A DNA stretch of 64,000 nucleotides from Aquimarina sp. AU474 (GCF_900312815.1 NZ_OMPE01000008.1:372001-436000); one strand, 5' to 3'. Shown: positions 36,626 through 45,037, counted from the stretch's first letter. Notes: generated from the letters alone by a model not told the origin. A program made the numbers and translations.

Positions 36626-37675
36626 TTGAGTTTTTCGGATATACTTCTTATCATTATTAGCAGTGCAGGACTTGTACATGGAGTACTGTTTGCATGCTAT
36701 TTATCCCTTTTTAAAAAGAGAAAACAGATTACAAATCTTTTATTGGCCTGGATTCTTATTTTCATGGCTTTTAGGATAAGTAAATCCGTATTGTTGAATT
36801 TTGGCAATCGTTTAGAACCTGTGTTTATTTTTGCAGGATTAGCTTTTTTACTGTTAATAGGCCCTATTTTACGATGGTATGTTTTGGGAATGACACGATC
36901 AAATTTCAAGTTACCAAAATACTATCCTTTAGAACTTTTACCATTCACTTTAATTTTTATAGCTAGTCTTTTTGTAACCAAAGAATGGTATGAAAATAGT
37001 AAATTGGTTATAATCATTTTTTCTAGTGGACTTATATTTATATACCTTCATTTTGCATTTTATATTGCCATGTCATGGAGAGCTTTACAACAAACACGAG
37101 CAAATTACCAACAACAACTCCAGACAAAATCTCAAAAAGCAATCTTTAGTTGGTTACGGTATGTGTTAATTGGTTTTATAGTAATATGGATATCTTATGT
37201 TCTTAATATTTTAGATGATACTGTACCTTATATTATTGGTCCAATACTATACTCAGTAATCATCTATTTTTTAAGCTATAAAGCTTTTGTTCTTAAGGCC
37301 ACAGATTTAGATGGAAATGTATTTAAGATAAGTAATGACGATGAGTTATTCAACAAAATTACTGAACTTATTGTACACAATAAATTATACAAAGAACCAA
37401 ATATATCGTTAACGAAAGTGAGTAAAATGATAGGTAAGACTCCACAATTAACGTCATCGGTGATTAATCAGTATGCCAAACGCAATTTTAATGATTTTAT
37501 CAATTATTATCGAATCCAAGATGCAAAAAAAATACTTCAGGATGTAGAAAGTGACATGTTTACCATTTCCTCAATTGCCTTTGATACTGGATTTAGTAGT
37601 CTTTCTTCTTTTAATAGTGCTTTTAAAAAATTTGAAGGTATAACGCCTTCATCCTATAGAAAAGGTAACATGTAG
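36626..37675 (+). CDS. Membrane-anchored AraC family regulator
   Basis: A 349-residue protein. About seven hydrophobic helices fill residues 1-215; residues 240-349 form an AraC-type double HTH, with NISLTKVSKMIGKTPQLTSSVIN and FTISSIAFDTGFSSLSSFNSAFKK and the closing FEGITPSSYRKG. The membrane part probably senses an envelope or external signal. The start is TTG at 36626: two upstream ATGs (36618, 36621) are out of frame or run into a stop, and the next in-frame Met lies deep in the membrane part. Confidence 0.85.
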   Translation: MSFSDILLIIISSAGLVHGVLFACYLSLFKKRKQITNLLLAWILIFMAFRISKSVLLNFGNRLEPVFIFAGLAFLLLIGPILRWYVLGMTRSNFKLPKYYPLELLPFTLIFIASLFVTKEWYENSKLVIIIFSSGLIFIYLHFAFYIAMSWRALQQTRANYQQQLQTKSQKAIFSWLRYVLIGFIVIWISYVLNILDDTVPYIIGPILYSVIIYFLSYKAFVLKATDLDGNVFKISNDDELFNKITELIVHNKLYKEPNISLTKVSKMIGKTPQLTSSVINQYAKRNFNDFINYYRIQDAKKILQDVESDMFTISSIAFDTGFSSLSSFNSAFKKFEGITPSSYRKGNM

Positions 37676-37729
37676 TTTTTATATTTTTATAATTTTTGGG
37701 ATTATAAATCTTACGAATATATTTGTTTT

Positions 37730-38590
37730 ATGGCTAGAACTATAATCGATAACATTGTTATTGAACATTATGAGAATGCAGATTTTTTTGAGTTCTGCAA
37801 GTATACCAGTATTCGTTTTTTTGAAGTTTTACACTTTGAAAAGGGTAGTGGTACTTTAACGATTAATGGTAATACAACGCCATATTCGGCAAATACCACA
37901 TTTGTATTTGTTCCTGATGATATATACATAGTTGAGGTTGAAACCAAAACCACAGTGACTACGATAAAGTTTTTAAGAAGTTTTTTTAGTAATTCATTAA
38001 ATTCAAATTCGGCATTACCAATACATAATTGGTTTCGTAAAATTGAAAGAGTACTGCATATTGGGAGTCATCAATTAAGAGCATTAGAGTTTTACTCTAA
38101 AGATGATAAAGTTCATTTAGCATCCTTAATTGAAATCCTCTATAAAGAGAATGAGAAAAAGGAATCCTTTGATATTATAATCATAGAAAACTCACTTACT
38201 ATTATACTTCATATTATAAGTCGAAATATTAAATGTGTAACAGATCCCGAAGTTGCTATAAGTCAAAACACTAAAATCCAGGATATTATTGATTATCTAC
38301 ATACACATATATATCAACCGGAGTTATTAACCAATAAGCAACTTGCCAAACAATTTAATATCGCAGATAATTATATCGGACAGTATTTTAAAAAGTACAT
38401 GGATCTTAGTATTAAAAAATATGTCCTTAATTATAAATTAAAGCTAGTCGAAACCCGCTTAAAGCATACAGATATGCAGTTTTCTGAAATCGCTCTAGAA
38501 CTTGGCTTTACAGATGCAAGCCATCTAAATAAGACCTTTTTGGCCTATAAAGGCCAAACAATTGGTGCATATAAAAATAGCTTGGCCTAA
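37730..38590 (+). CDS. AraC family transcriptional regulator with cupin-like N-terminus
   Basis: A 286-residue regulator. Residues 15-90 look like a cupin sensing domain (FFEVLHFEKGSGTLTINGNTT). Residues 180-286 are the AraC DNA-binding domain, with LLTNKQLAKQFNIADNYIGQYFKK and FSEIALELGFTDASHLNKTFLAYKG. It sits directly upstream of the DUF1330/LLM/SDR operon and is the likely regulator of that promoter. Confidence 0.87.
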   Translation: MARTIIDNIVIEHYENADFFEFCKYTSIRFFEVLHFEKGSGTLTINGNTTPYSANTTFVFVPDDIYIVEVETKTTVTTIKFLRSFFSNSLNSNSALPIHNWFRKIERVLHIGSHQLRALEFYSKDDKVHLASLIEILYKENEKKESFDIIIIENSLTIILHIISRNIKCVTDPEVAISQNTKIQDIIDYLHTHIYQPELLTNKQLAKQFNIADNYIGQYFKKYMDLSIKKYVLNYKLKLVETRLKHTDMQFSEIALELGFTDASHLNKTFLAYKGQTIGAYKNSLA

Positions 38591-38617
38591 TAATATTATA
38601 ATACCTACACTTCGTTT

Positions 38618-38675
38618 TTTACCTAAATGTCATTGTTTTTGACCAAAGAAAAGGTCGTTTACCTAGGTAATTTTG
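38618..38675 (+). promoter_or_regulatory. Promoter/operator region of the DUF1330-LLM-SDR operon
   Basis: TAATTTTG (38668-38675) matches the -7 consensus TAnnTTTG. TTTACCTA occurs twice in direct orientation (38618-38625 and 38658-38665), 40 bp apart. The second copy is part of a perfect palindrome TTACCTAGGTAA (38659-38670) overlapping the -7 box, and GACC/GGTC form a further dyad between them. Direct repeats ahead of the promoter suit an AraC-type regulator, such as the one encoded just upstream. Confidence 0.5.
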
Positions 38676-38727
38676 TAATGTAATTCAGAATTGCATTAAA
38701 ACAATTATTTAATAAAAAATAGAAATT

Positions 38728-39027
38728 ATGTATTATTCAATTTTAGATGTAACACCAACAAATGATGCTTGGGTACCTTCATATATTGGACCTGCAACAG
38801 AAATTCTTAAAAAACACGGAGGTAAATATTTAGCTAGAACAGCTAATCATGAACGTGTAGAAGGTGCAGATGATAGTGCGGCTTTACGTATTATAATAGA
38901 ATGGCCATCAAAACAAGCAGCTCTTGATTTTATGAATGATCCTGGATATGTTCCTCATTTAAAAGAGAGAACAGCAGGATCTATCAGTAATCATTATCTT
39001 ATTGAGGCCAAAGATGATTTACTGTAA
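38728..39027 (+). CDS. DUF1330 family protein
   Basis: A 99-residue dimeric ferredoxin-like-fold protein. Seen: YSILDVTPTNDAWVPSYIGPATEILKKHGGKYLARTANHERVEG and IIIEWPSKQAALDFMNDPGYVPHLKER, the standard DUF1330 pattern. Function unknown, often next to oxidoreductases as here. A hairpin with a T-run lies between it and the LLM gene. Confidence 0.9.
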   Translation: MYYSILDVTPTNDAWVPSYIGPATEILKKHGGKYLARTANHERVEGADDSAALRIIIEWPSKQAALDFMNDPGYVPHLKERTAGSISNHYLIEAKDDLL

Positions 39028-39042
39028 CAATAATATATTAAG

Positions 39043-39069
39043 AAAATGCCTCTTTAACGGGGCATTTTT
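39043..39069 (+). terminator. Intercistronic hairpin with T-run
   Basis: AAAATGCC (39043-39050) pairs with GGCATTTT (39061-39068), T-run to 39069. It ends 3 bp before the LLM start codon at 39073, so it should reduce transcription of the downstream genes or occlude their start. Confidence 0.6.
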
Positions 39070-39072
39070 ATT

Positions 39073-40029
39073 ATGAATGTGATGAAGGGTTTTCAAAAAA
39101 TAAATAAGGGTTATAGTCATGTTTTTAAAGCCAATCATTTGAGTTTAGGGCTTGTAGTTCCTATAGAAAGTTATATTCAGAACTCAATTCCTACAATGAA
39201 AAATCATATAGAGCGTGTTAAACTAATTGAACAATTTGGTTTTAAAGCATTGTGGTTAAGGGATGTGCCTTTTCATGTTCCTTCTTTTGGTGACCCAGGC
39301 CAAATGTTTGATCCATTTACCTATTTAGGATACCTAGCTAGTCAAACAAAAGAAATTGCTTTAGGTATTGCCAGTATAGCTTTGCCATTGCATCATCCTG
39401 TTCACATTACAAAAGGAGCTACTACGGTAGATCAATTATCTGGCGGTAGATTAATTTTGGGAATAGCTTCTGGAGATCGATATGATGAATATCCTGCAAT
39501 GGGTATAAATTATGCCGATAGAGGTGAACAGTTTAGAGAAACTTTCAATTACATAAGAAAGGCACAAGATGATTTTCCAACATTTGAAACTACCCATTAC
39601 GGAAGATTATCTGGCAATATTGATATATTACCTAAAGCAACAGCACATAAAATACCACTGTTAATGACTGGGTATAGTCAACAATCATTAGAATGGAATG
39701 CTGAAAATACCGATGGTTGGATGTACTATCCAAGAGATATACATACTCAAAAACATACTATAAAAAAATGGAGAGAATTAATTCCTAATACTCAGGATTA
39801 TAGTAAACCGTTTATGCAACCTTTGTACATCGATTTACAAGAAGAAGAGGATTTTAAACCACTGCCAATTCATTTAGGGTTTAAAACAGGAACAAAGTAT
39901 TTAATTTCGTTTTTACAACATTTGCAGCAAGTTGGAGTGAATCATGTTGCGCTTAACTTGAGGTTTAACTCGAGTAATATCGAAAATACTTTAGAACTAC
40001 TTGCAAACAAAGTGATAACGCAATTTTAA
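39073..40029 (+). CDS. LLM-class (luciferase-like) flavin-dependent oxidoreductase
   Basis: A 318-residue TIM-barrel flavoprotein of the bacterial-luciferase-like group. Seen: KLIEQFGFKALWLRDVPFH, FDPFTYLGYLASQTKEIALGIASIALPLHHP, the characteristic TTVDQLSGGRLILGIASGD (about 116-134) and RGEQFRETFNYIR. It should use FMN or F420-like cofactor to oxidise a small organic substrate. Starts at 39073 or at an in-frame ATG 39082. The operon context is DUF1330 upstream and an SDR gene 24 bp downstream. Confidence 0.9.
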   Translation: MNVMKGFQKINKGYSHVFKANHLSLGLVVPIESYIQNSIPTMKNHIERVKLIEQFGFKALWLRDVPFHVPSFGDPGQMFDPFTYLGYLASQTKEIALGIASIALPLHHPVHITKGATTVDQLSGGRLILGIASGDRYDEYPAMGINYADRGEQFRETFNYIRKAQDDFPTFETTHYGRLSGNIDILPKATAHKIPLLMTGYSQQSLEWNAENTDGWMYYPRDIHTQKHTIKKWRELIPNTQDYSKPFMQPLYIDLQEEEDFKPLPIHLGFKTGTKYLISFLQHLQQVGVNHVALNLRFNSSNIENTLELLANKVITQF

Positions 40030-40053
40030 AAAATAAACAACACAAAATATAAT

Positions 40054-40866
40054 ATGATGAAGACAATATTAATTACCGGAAGTACTGATGGAATAGGTAA
40101 ACTTACCGCAGCTAAATTGGCAAACGAAGGACATACTATTTATCTTCATGGAAGAAATCCAGAGAAATTGACAAAAGTAGTTGCTGAGTTAAAAGAAAGT
40201 ACAAATAATGAAAATATAAAAGGTGTCATTGCCGATTTTTCAGAATTAGGCCAAGTGCAACAATTGGCAGAACAGTTAAATCAAGAATTACCCAAACTTG
40301 ATGTGCTAATTAACAATGCAGGTATATTTAATAGTCCTGTAGCATTTAATTCTTCTGGTTTAGATATTAGATTCACTATAAACTATTTTGCTCCATACCT
40401 ATTAACTAATTTGTTGCTACCTATTCTGCAAAAATCAATACGACCTCGCATTATCAATTTAAGTTCTGCCGCACAGGCAGTTGTTTCTAAAGAAGTCTTA
40501 TTAGGTAAAAAAGAAGTATCAGTTAATGGTTCATATGCGCAAAGTAAATTAGCGTTAACTATGTGGAGTTTTGATCTTGCAAAAAACAATAGCAATATAG
40601 ATGTAACAGCAGTAAACCCAGGATCTTTATTAAATACCAAAATGGTACAAGAAGCCTATGGGCATCATTGGTCGTCTGCAGATAAAGGTGCCGATATATT
40701 ATTTGAATTAAGTGTACTAGAAAAGTATCAAAATGTTTCTGGAAAGTATTTTGATAATGATAAAGGTGACTTTGGAAATGCGCATCCGGATGCTTATAAT
40801 GAAGAAAAAATCAATGATTTAATCGAGATTACCCGCAATTTATTGGATGATTTCATGATTTTTTAA
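40054..40866 (+). CDS. Short-chain dehydrogenase/reductase
   Basis: A 270-residue SDR. Seen: cofactor motif TGSTDGIGKLTA (about 8-19), LDVLINNAGIF with the NNAG motif, catalytic Ser in IINLSSAAQ (about 141) and Tyr-x3-Lys in GSYAQSKLAL (about 168-172). ITGSTDGIG and the LHGRN segment suggest NADPH preference and retinol-dehydrogenase-like or general carbonyl reduction; substrate unknown. Two ATGs lie in tandem at the start. Last gene of the AraC-associated operon. Confidence 0.9.
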   Translation: MMKTILITGSTDGIGKLTAAKLANEGHTIYLHGRNPEKLTKVVAELKESTNNENIKGVIADFSELGQVQQLAEQLNQELPKLDVLINNAGIFNSPVAFNSSGLDIRFTINYFAPYLLTNLLLPILQKSIRPRIINLSSAAQAVVSKEVLLGKKEVSVNGSYAQSKLALTMWSFDLAKNNSNIDVTAVNPGSLLNTKMVQEAYGHHWSSADKGADILFELSVLEKYQNVSGKYFDNDKGDFGNAHPDAYNEEKINDLIEITRNLLDDFMIF

Positions 40867-41047
40867 AATGATATCCGAAATAAAAATTGTCATGATTCTT
40901 ATAGTGTTAATATAATTATAACCTCAAAAAAACCCGGTTATCAATCTTGAAACCCAGTAATAATTGATAAAACGAAGGTATGGAACTATCAGTTAATCAA
41001 TATATATAACAACTAATTTGATCGATATTTAAAAATTATTGAATTAA

Positions 41048-41081
41048 TTTGCTGTATATCAAATTAATAATATGACCTTTG
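41048..41081 (+). promoter_or_regulatory. Putative promoter of the cold-shock gene
   Basis: TTTG at 41048-41051 and GACCTTTG at 41074-41081 resemble the Bacteroidota -33/-7 pair with 22-bp spacing (one mismatch in TAnnTTTG). About 250 bp of non-coding DNA precede the gene. Confidence 0.4.
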
Positions 41082-41117
41082 CAAATCATATTATACAATA
41101 AATTTAAATATAACACA

Positions 41118-41309
41118 ATGAATAAAGGAACAGTAAAATTCTTCAACGATGCTAAAGGTTTTGGATTTATCACTGAAGAAGGAGCGAACAAAGATCATTT
41201 TGTACACATTTCTGGATTAATCGACGAAATTCGCGAAGGTGATGAGGTTGAATTTGATCTACAAGAAGGAAACAAAGGATTAAACGCAGTGAACGTAAAA
41301 GTTATCTAA
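41118..41309 (+). CDS. Cold-shock protein (CSD family)
   Basis: A 63-residue nucleic-acid-binding protein, a single cold-shock domain: GTVKFFNDAKGFGFI contains RNP1 and DHFVHIS contains RNP2. It should act as an RNA chaperone. ATG at 41118 gives the standard MNKGTVKFF start; the 13 codons upstream are leader. A strong terminator follows. Confidence 0.95.
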   Translation: MNKGTVKFFNDAKGFGFITEEGANKDHFVHISGLIDEIREGDEVEFDLQEGNKGLNAVNVKVI

Positions 41310-41334
41310 TACATATACTTTCAAGTTTAATAAG

Positions 41335-41362
41335 AAACTCATCTTTTAAGATGAGTTTTTTT
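41335..41362 (+). terminator. Rho-independent terminator of the cold-shock gene
   Basis: AAACTCATCTT pairs with AAGATGAGTTT around a short loop (41335-41358), followed by more T to 41362. Confidence 0.88.
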
Positions 41363-41451
41363 GTACACGAATATTTAATAAAAATTAAGGGTATTGTTTT
41401 ATTATTCTTCTGGTTTCTCTCGATATTGTTTTTAATACCACCCAAACTAAT

Positions 41452-41491
41452 TTATCCCGAAAAACATTGTATTAAATGGATTTCGGGATAA
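41452..41491. repeat. 11-bp perfect inverted repeat downstream of the M56-M23 gene
   Basis: TTATCCCGAAA (41452-41462) and TTTCGGGATAA (41481-41491) are perfect reverse complements with an 18-base loop. It lies just after the stop of the minus-strand M56-M23 gene, so it may end that transcript, although no T-run follows on either strand. Confidence 0.4.
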
Positions 41492-41544
41492 TGACTCTAG
41501 AGTATTACTAAACTTGTATAATTCAAAAAAGAATTAGAATGCTA

Positions 41545-42864
41545 TTACATATAATCTAAGGGGTTTAGATTTTTCTCATTTTGTTTTACTTCATAATGTA
41601 AATGCGGCCCAGTAGAAAGGCCAGTAGTACCCACATAACCAATAACATCACCTTTTTTAACTTTTTGATTTTCGACGGCTTTAAATCCATTTAAATGAGC
41701 ATACCAGGTTTCATAACCATCTGCATGTGTAATCACCATTAAATTACCCCAATCGCCTTCCATTGCCGCTTTTGATATAATACCATCAGCAGTAGCTAGA
41801 ACCGGTGTTCCAATTTTGGCGCGTATATCAATACCTCTATGTTTGATATTTTTAGTTAGTTTAGGGTGCTTTCTCACTACTCCAAAAAATGAAGTAATAT
41901 CGCTTTTCGTTGCATTTTGTATAGGGAATAGAGAAGGAGGAGTACTTAAAGAATCTTCCATGTCAGGGATGTTGAGATACTCAGTATGTTCAACCCCTGG
42001 TGATGAAAATGCCGAAATTAGAAAAGCGCAAACCGGTAGAAACAGAATGTATCTAAGTTGTTTGATTCGATTTGATTTTGTTTTTGTCATCATAGTTATT
42101 CGTTTTTTTAAAATTGATTGATTGAAGTAATTATATAAATTATTAGATTTAGTAATCTCTAGATTTTCTAGTAGCAACTGCATATACTGAGAAGTTTTAA
42201 CTCCTTTTTCAAGTACACCTTTATCCGCCTGAAATTCATGAATAGATTTCAGTGATTTACGATAATAGTACAATAGTGGATTAAACCAAAAACATGCAAT
42301 ATATAGTTCAATGAGAATCACATCCCAAGAATGTTTTAATCGAATATGTGTTTTTTCATGCTCAAGAACTTGATTATCACAGGTGTTAAATTTATGTTCG
42401 GGAATAAAAACCCAATTGAAATAAGAAAATATCTGTGGTACTTGGGCGATGACTAATTGATACCCTTCTTTTTTTTGCAGGATAGATCTATTTTTAAGTA
42501 CAATCAGTTTTCTTGCAGAAATCAAGATTCTAAGTATATATATCGAAAACACAATCCAATATATTGTTCCTATTATTATGTTATATTGGAAATAAGATTC
42601 TAACAAAGGTTGTTCTACTGCGAATAATTGTTGATCGATAGCAGTGGTATCTATATGTATGGGAATAAACGAAGGTACCTCTATGATTTTAGATGATAAG
42701 ACCGGAAATAAATTATTAAAAAGAGGAAGAATAATGGAAACTGGAAGTAAAGCAACTAGTACAAATCTATTTATAGTATAAAAAGTTAGCTTGTTTAGGA
42801 ATACTAGATAGAGAATATATAGAATCGAAAATACTAAAGCAACTTGTATAAGATAAGGAACCAT
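41545..42864 (-). CDS. M56 (BlaR1-like) membrane peptidase fused to an M23 endopeptidase domain
   Basis: A 439-residue sensor-protease. Hydrophobic helices at about 5-25, 33-50, 97-115, 185-200 and 270-285. Residues 165-215 carry the M56 zinc motif LEHEKTHIRLKH (HExxH at 169-173) and a downstream FQADKGV segment. Residues 325-439 are an M23/LytM-type domain with all ligands: HRGID (His342, Asp346), YAH (His390) and GPHLHYE (His421, His423). BlaR1-like proteins cleave a BlaI repressor on sensing cell-wall stress; the M23 domain would sit in the periplasm on peptidoglycan. It lies 1 bp after the BlaI-like gene. Confidence 0.88.
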   Translation of the reverse strand: MVPYLIQVALVFSILYILYLVFLNKLTFYTINRFVLVALLPVSIILPLFNNLFPVLSSKIIEVPSFIPIHIDTTAIDQQLFAVEQPLLESYFQYNIIIGTIYWIVFSIYILRILISARKLIVLKNRSILQKKEGYQLVIAQVPQIFSYFNWVFIPEHKFNTCDNQVLEHEKTHIRLKHSWDVILIELYIACFWFNPLLYYYRKSLKSIHEFQADKGVLEKGVKTSQYMQLLLENLEITKSNNLYNYFNQSILKKRITMMTKTKSNRIKQLRYILFLPVCAFLISAFSSPGVEHTEYLNIPDMEDSLSTPPSLFPIQNATKSDITSFFGVVRKHPKLTKNIKHRGIDIRAKIGTPVLATADGIISKAAMEGDWGNLMVITHADGYETWYAHLNGFKAVENQKVKKGDVIGYVGTTGLSTGPHLHYEVKQNEKNLNPLDYM

Positions 42865-42865
42865 A

Positions 42866-43249
42866 TTATTCGTTTTTGGCTTTTAATTGTTCAATTTTAT
42901 TTTCGAGCATCAGCTTCATCTTTTCCAATTCGGTAAGATCTAAATCTTCATTATTGGTGAAAAATAAGGCGAATTTACTAGGAGATCCATTAAAAAAACT
43001 GCCAATCACTTCTCTCATGTGTTTTTTAAAATAACTATCTTTTGATATCGTTGGATAATACTGACGAATTTTTCCATAAGTATTAAATTTCAGGAAGTCC
43101 TTTTTTACCAAAACACGCACTACTGTTGATATAGTGGTATATGCAGGTTTAGGTTCTGGAAACTGTTCTACAATATCTTTTAAGAACGCTTTTTCGAGTT
43201 TCCAAACATATTGCATTATTTGTTCTTCGGCTTTTGTTAGTTCATTCAT
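42866..43249 (-). CDS. BlaI/MecI/CopY family repressor
   Basis: A 127-residue winged-helix repressor: LTKAEEQIMQYVWKLEKAFLKDIVEQF, then PAYTTISTVVRVLVKKDFLKFNTYGKIRQYYP, matching the penicillinase-repressor family. The C-terminal half is a dimerising helix. It is cleaved by M56 partners in this family, and its partner is the next gene, with one base between them. Two operator-like repeats lie 33-66 bp upstream of its start, suggesting autoregulation. Confidence 0.93.
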   Translation of the reverse strand: MNELTKAEEQIMQYVWKLEKAFLKDIVEQFPEPKPAYTTISTVVRVLVKKDFLKFNTYGKIRQYYPTISKDSYFKKHMREVIGSFFNGSPSKFALFFTNNEDLDLTELEKMKLMLENKIEQLKAKNE

Positions 43250-43260
43250 GAGTCAAATAT

Positions 43261-43315
43261 ATAACTATTTTCTGTTTTACGACTATAAATATAGTTATAT
43301 TACTATAAATATAGT
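43261..43315 (-). promoter_or_regulatory. Tandem BlaI-type operators
   Basis: ACTATAAATATAGT occurs at 43282-43295 and again at 43302-43315; each is a dyad (ACTATA/TATAGT), and the copies are 20 bp apart, about two helical turns on the same DNA face. A half-site ATAACTAT lies at 43261-43268. The position directly upstream of the repressor gene suits autoregulation. Confidence 0.7.
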
Positions 43316-43460
43316 TATGTCTACTGATAATCATACGATTTATGAACAAAATATAGCCCCGTAAAGAATCTATTTTATGGGCGAGAGATAGAACAGGCAG
43401 ATAACTACTATATAATATGGTTCACTTATTATTTAGACCACTTTAGTACCATATTTAGAC

Positions 43461-43509
43461 GTTTCGCTGTATTCCAGTCCTTTTTTCATTTCGTCTCAGC
43501 CTACATTTG
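43461..43509 (+). promoter_or_regulatory. GTTTCGC-N34-TACATTTG promoter, copy 1
   Basis: GTTTCGC (43461-43467) and the -7 box TACATTTG (43502-43509) are separated by exactly 34 bp. It also shares AGTCCT (43476-43481) and TTTCA (43484-43488) with copy 3 at 46761. No -33 TTTG is present, which suggests dependence on an activator bound at GTTTCGC. Confidence 0.65.
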
Positions 43510-43555
43510 AACAATAATTAAGAATCCAGTTGTTTAACTTAAATGTAAAACAGAA

Positions 43556-44209
43556 ATGAAAACACACACACATATTATAAAACTGATTTTAATGATCATA
43601 ATCCTTATCAACACGGATTCTGCTCTTGCTCAACGTAACAGCGATACTCGAAACAGAGTAGCTAGTAGCACTCCTATACATCAAAAAATAGGATCTGTGC
43701 ATACTACTAAACACTACAAAAGGGATCGATATAGAACACAACCAGTTCATAGAAGCCCTCATTACAGATATCCTCGACATCATAGGGTAATAAGAACACT
43801 TCCTAGACATCATGTAAGGTTGGTATATCGTGGATTACCTTACTATTATCATGCAGGAATATATTATTCGGTTTATAATAACGGATACGTTGTGGTTATG
43901 CCGCCTATAGGGTTTAGAATTTCGGTATTACCTGTAGGGTATGTAAGGGTAGTACTAGGGCCATCAGTTTTTTTCTATCATTCTGGAGTGTATTATAAAG
44001 AAACAACAACTATATCTTCAGAAGAAGGGAAATATGAAATTACTAAACCTCCCGTAGGAGCTGTTATTAAAGAAATAGATAAAGATGCAGAAGAAGTAAT
44101 AATTGATGGAAAAGTATTCTATGATTATAATGATATGCTATATAAAAAGATATCTACGTATGATGGCAATACAGCTTATGAAGTTGTATATGTAAACGAA
44201 GAAGAATAA
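43556..44209 (+). CDS. DUF6515-like exported protein
   Basis: A 217-residue protein with signal peptide (about 1-25, ending in ALAQ). A His/Arg/Tyr-rich region (about 45-95) is followed by repeated short units with YYYHAGIYYSVYNNGYVVVMPP and FFYHSGVYYKE, then EYEI- and VIKEIDKDAEEV-type strands, matching the DUF6515 pattern from memory. Function unknown; probably periplasmic or outer-membrane. It is expressed from the GTTTCGC-type promoter upstream and followed 20 bp later by the coiled-coil protein. Confidence 0.75.
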   Translation: MKTHTHIIKLILMIIILINTDSALAQRNSDTRNRVASSTPIHQKIGSVHTTKHYKRDRYRTQPVHRSPHYRYPRHHRVIRTLPRHHVRLVYRGLPYYYHAGIYYSVYNNGYVVVMPPIGFRISVLPVGYVRVVLGPSVFFYHSGVYYKETTTISSEEGKYEITKPPVGAVIKEIDKDAEEVIIDGKVFYDYNDMLYKKISTYDGNTAYEVVYVNEEE

Positions 44210-44229
44210 CATTAAATCCAACCTAAACT

Positions 44230-44973
44230 ATGAAAACTATGAAAATTATTAAAAGGTTACTAGTACTGGCATTACTAATTAGTTGCTCTGCCAATGCACA
44301 AAATGCAAAAGAAGCAATTCAAAATACAAAACAAATAACAGAAGGAAGAAGAAATTTGGAACGGGATACTAAAGAATTACAAGAAATCAAGTTGAAGATA
44401 ACGTTGTTCAAAAAAGCATTTGATGAACAAAACTCAGTCAAGACGAATGCTCTAAAACAAGATATTATAACTGATATGTATCGAGAAGTAGGACAAAGCC
44501 AAGTTAAAGGAAAACAAGCAAGAATAGAAATTGCTCAGAGTTCTGCAGAGATAAGATCTGATAGGAGAGAAGTTCGACGAAATAGAGATGATACAAATAA
44601 TAGTAGATATGACCGGCATGATGATAAAAGAGATATGGCTCGAGATCAAGTCAATAAACGTGATGATCAAAGAGATCGAAGAGATGATATTCGAGATTTT
44701 GAAGCTCAAATTGCTCGTGCCGAACGACAAGCTTCAATACTAAAGACACTTAAAACTTTTAATTTTTCATTTGATTCAGAAATGTTAAAAAAATCTATAT
44801 TACATAAAAAATTGATACATGAATTTGTGAAAATTCTGGAAGATGATATTGAGGCTACAAAACGTGAATTGGCAGAAGATAATCGCGAAAGAAGAGAAGA
44901 TAGAAGAGAGCGATTTGATGATCGAAATGAACGCAATGAGCTAGATTCCAAAAAGAGAAGAAAGAAATGGTAA
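44230..44973 (+). CDS. Exported Arg/Asp-rich coiled-coil protein
   Basis: A 247-residue protein, family not recognised. Signal peptide (about 1-24; a Cys in LLISCSANAQ could make it a lipoprotein). The mature chain is almost entirely charged helix, with Arg-Asp-rich stretches at about 112-160 (many RDD, DDR, DKRD units) and again at 215-240 (RREDRRERFDDRNER). Such mixed-charge helices usually form rigid single helices or coiled coils. Second gene of the 43556 unit; a terminator follows. Confidence 0.7.
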   Translation: MKTMKIIKRLLVLALLISCSANAQNAKEAIQNTKQITEGRRNLERDTKELQEIKLKITLFKKAFDEQNSVKTNALKQDIITDMYREVGQSQVKGKQARIEIAQSSAEIRSDRREVRRNRDDTNNSRYDRHDDKRDMARDQVNKRDDQRDRRDDIRDFEAQIARAERQASILKTLKTFNFSFDSEMLKKSILHKKLIHEFVKILEDDIEATKRELAEDNRERREDRRERFDDRNERNELDSKKRRKKW

Positions 44974-45004
44974 TAGAGTAGTTTTTTGATGGAGTTATTT
45001 ATAA

Positions 45005-45037
45005 GCCCTTTACTAATTATAGTGAAGGGTTTTTTTA
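45005..45037 (+). terminator. Rho-independent terminator
   Basis: CCCTTTACTA (45006-45015) pairs with TAGTGAAGGG (45020-45029) with one G-U, followed by eight T. It ends the 43556-44973 unit. Confidence 0.82.

Larger units (their letters stand above)
43250..43555. other. Divergent intergenic region
   Basis: About 305 bp between the BlaI-like gene and the DUF6515-like gene. It holds the tandem BlaI-type operators near the left end and the GTTTCGC-type promoter (43461-43509) near the right end. No gene was seen. Confidence 0.7.

Noticed and set aside
43389-43460. GTTTCGC sites as classical LytTR tandem repeats
   Set aside because: No second copy at the 21-23 bp spacing typical of LytTR direct repeats could be found in all three promoters, so the binding protein is left as a hypothesis.
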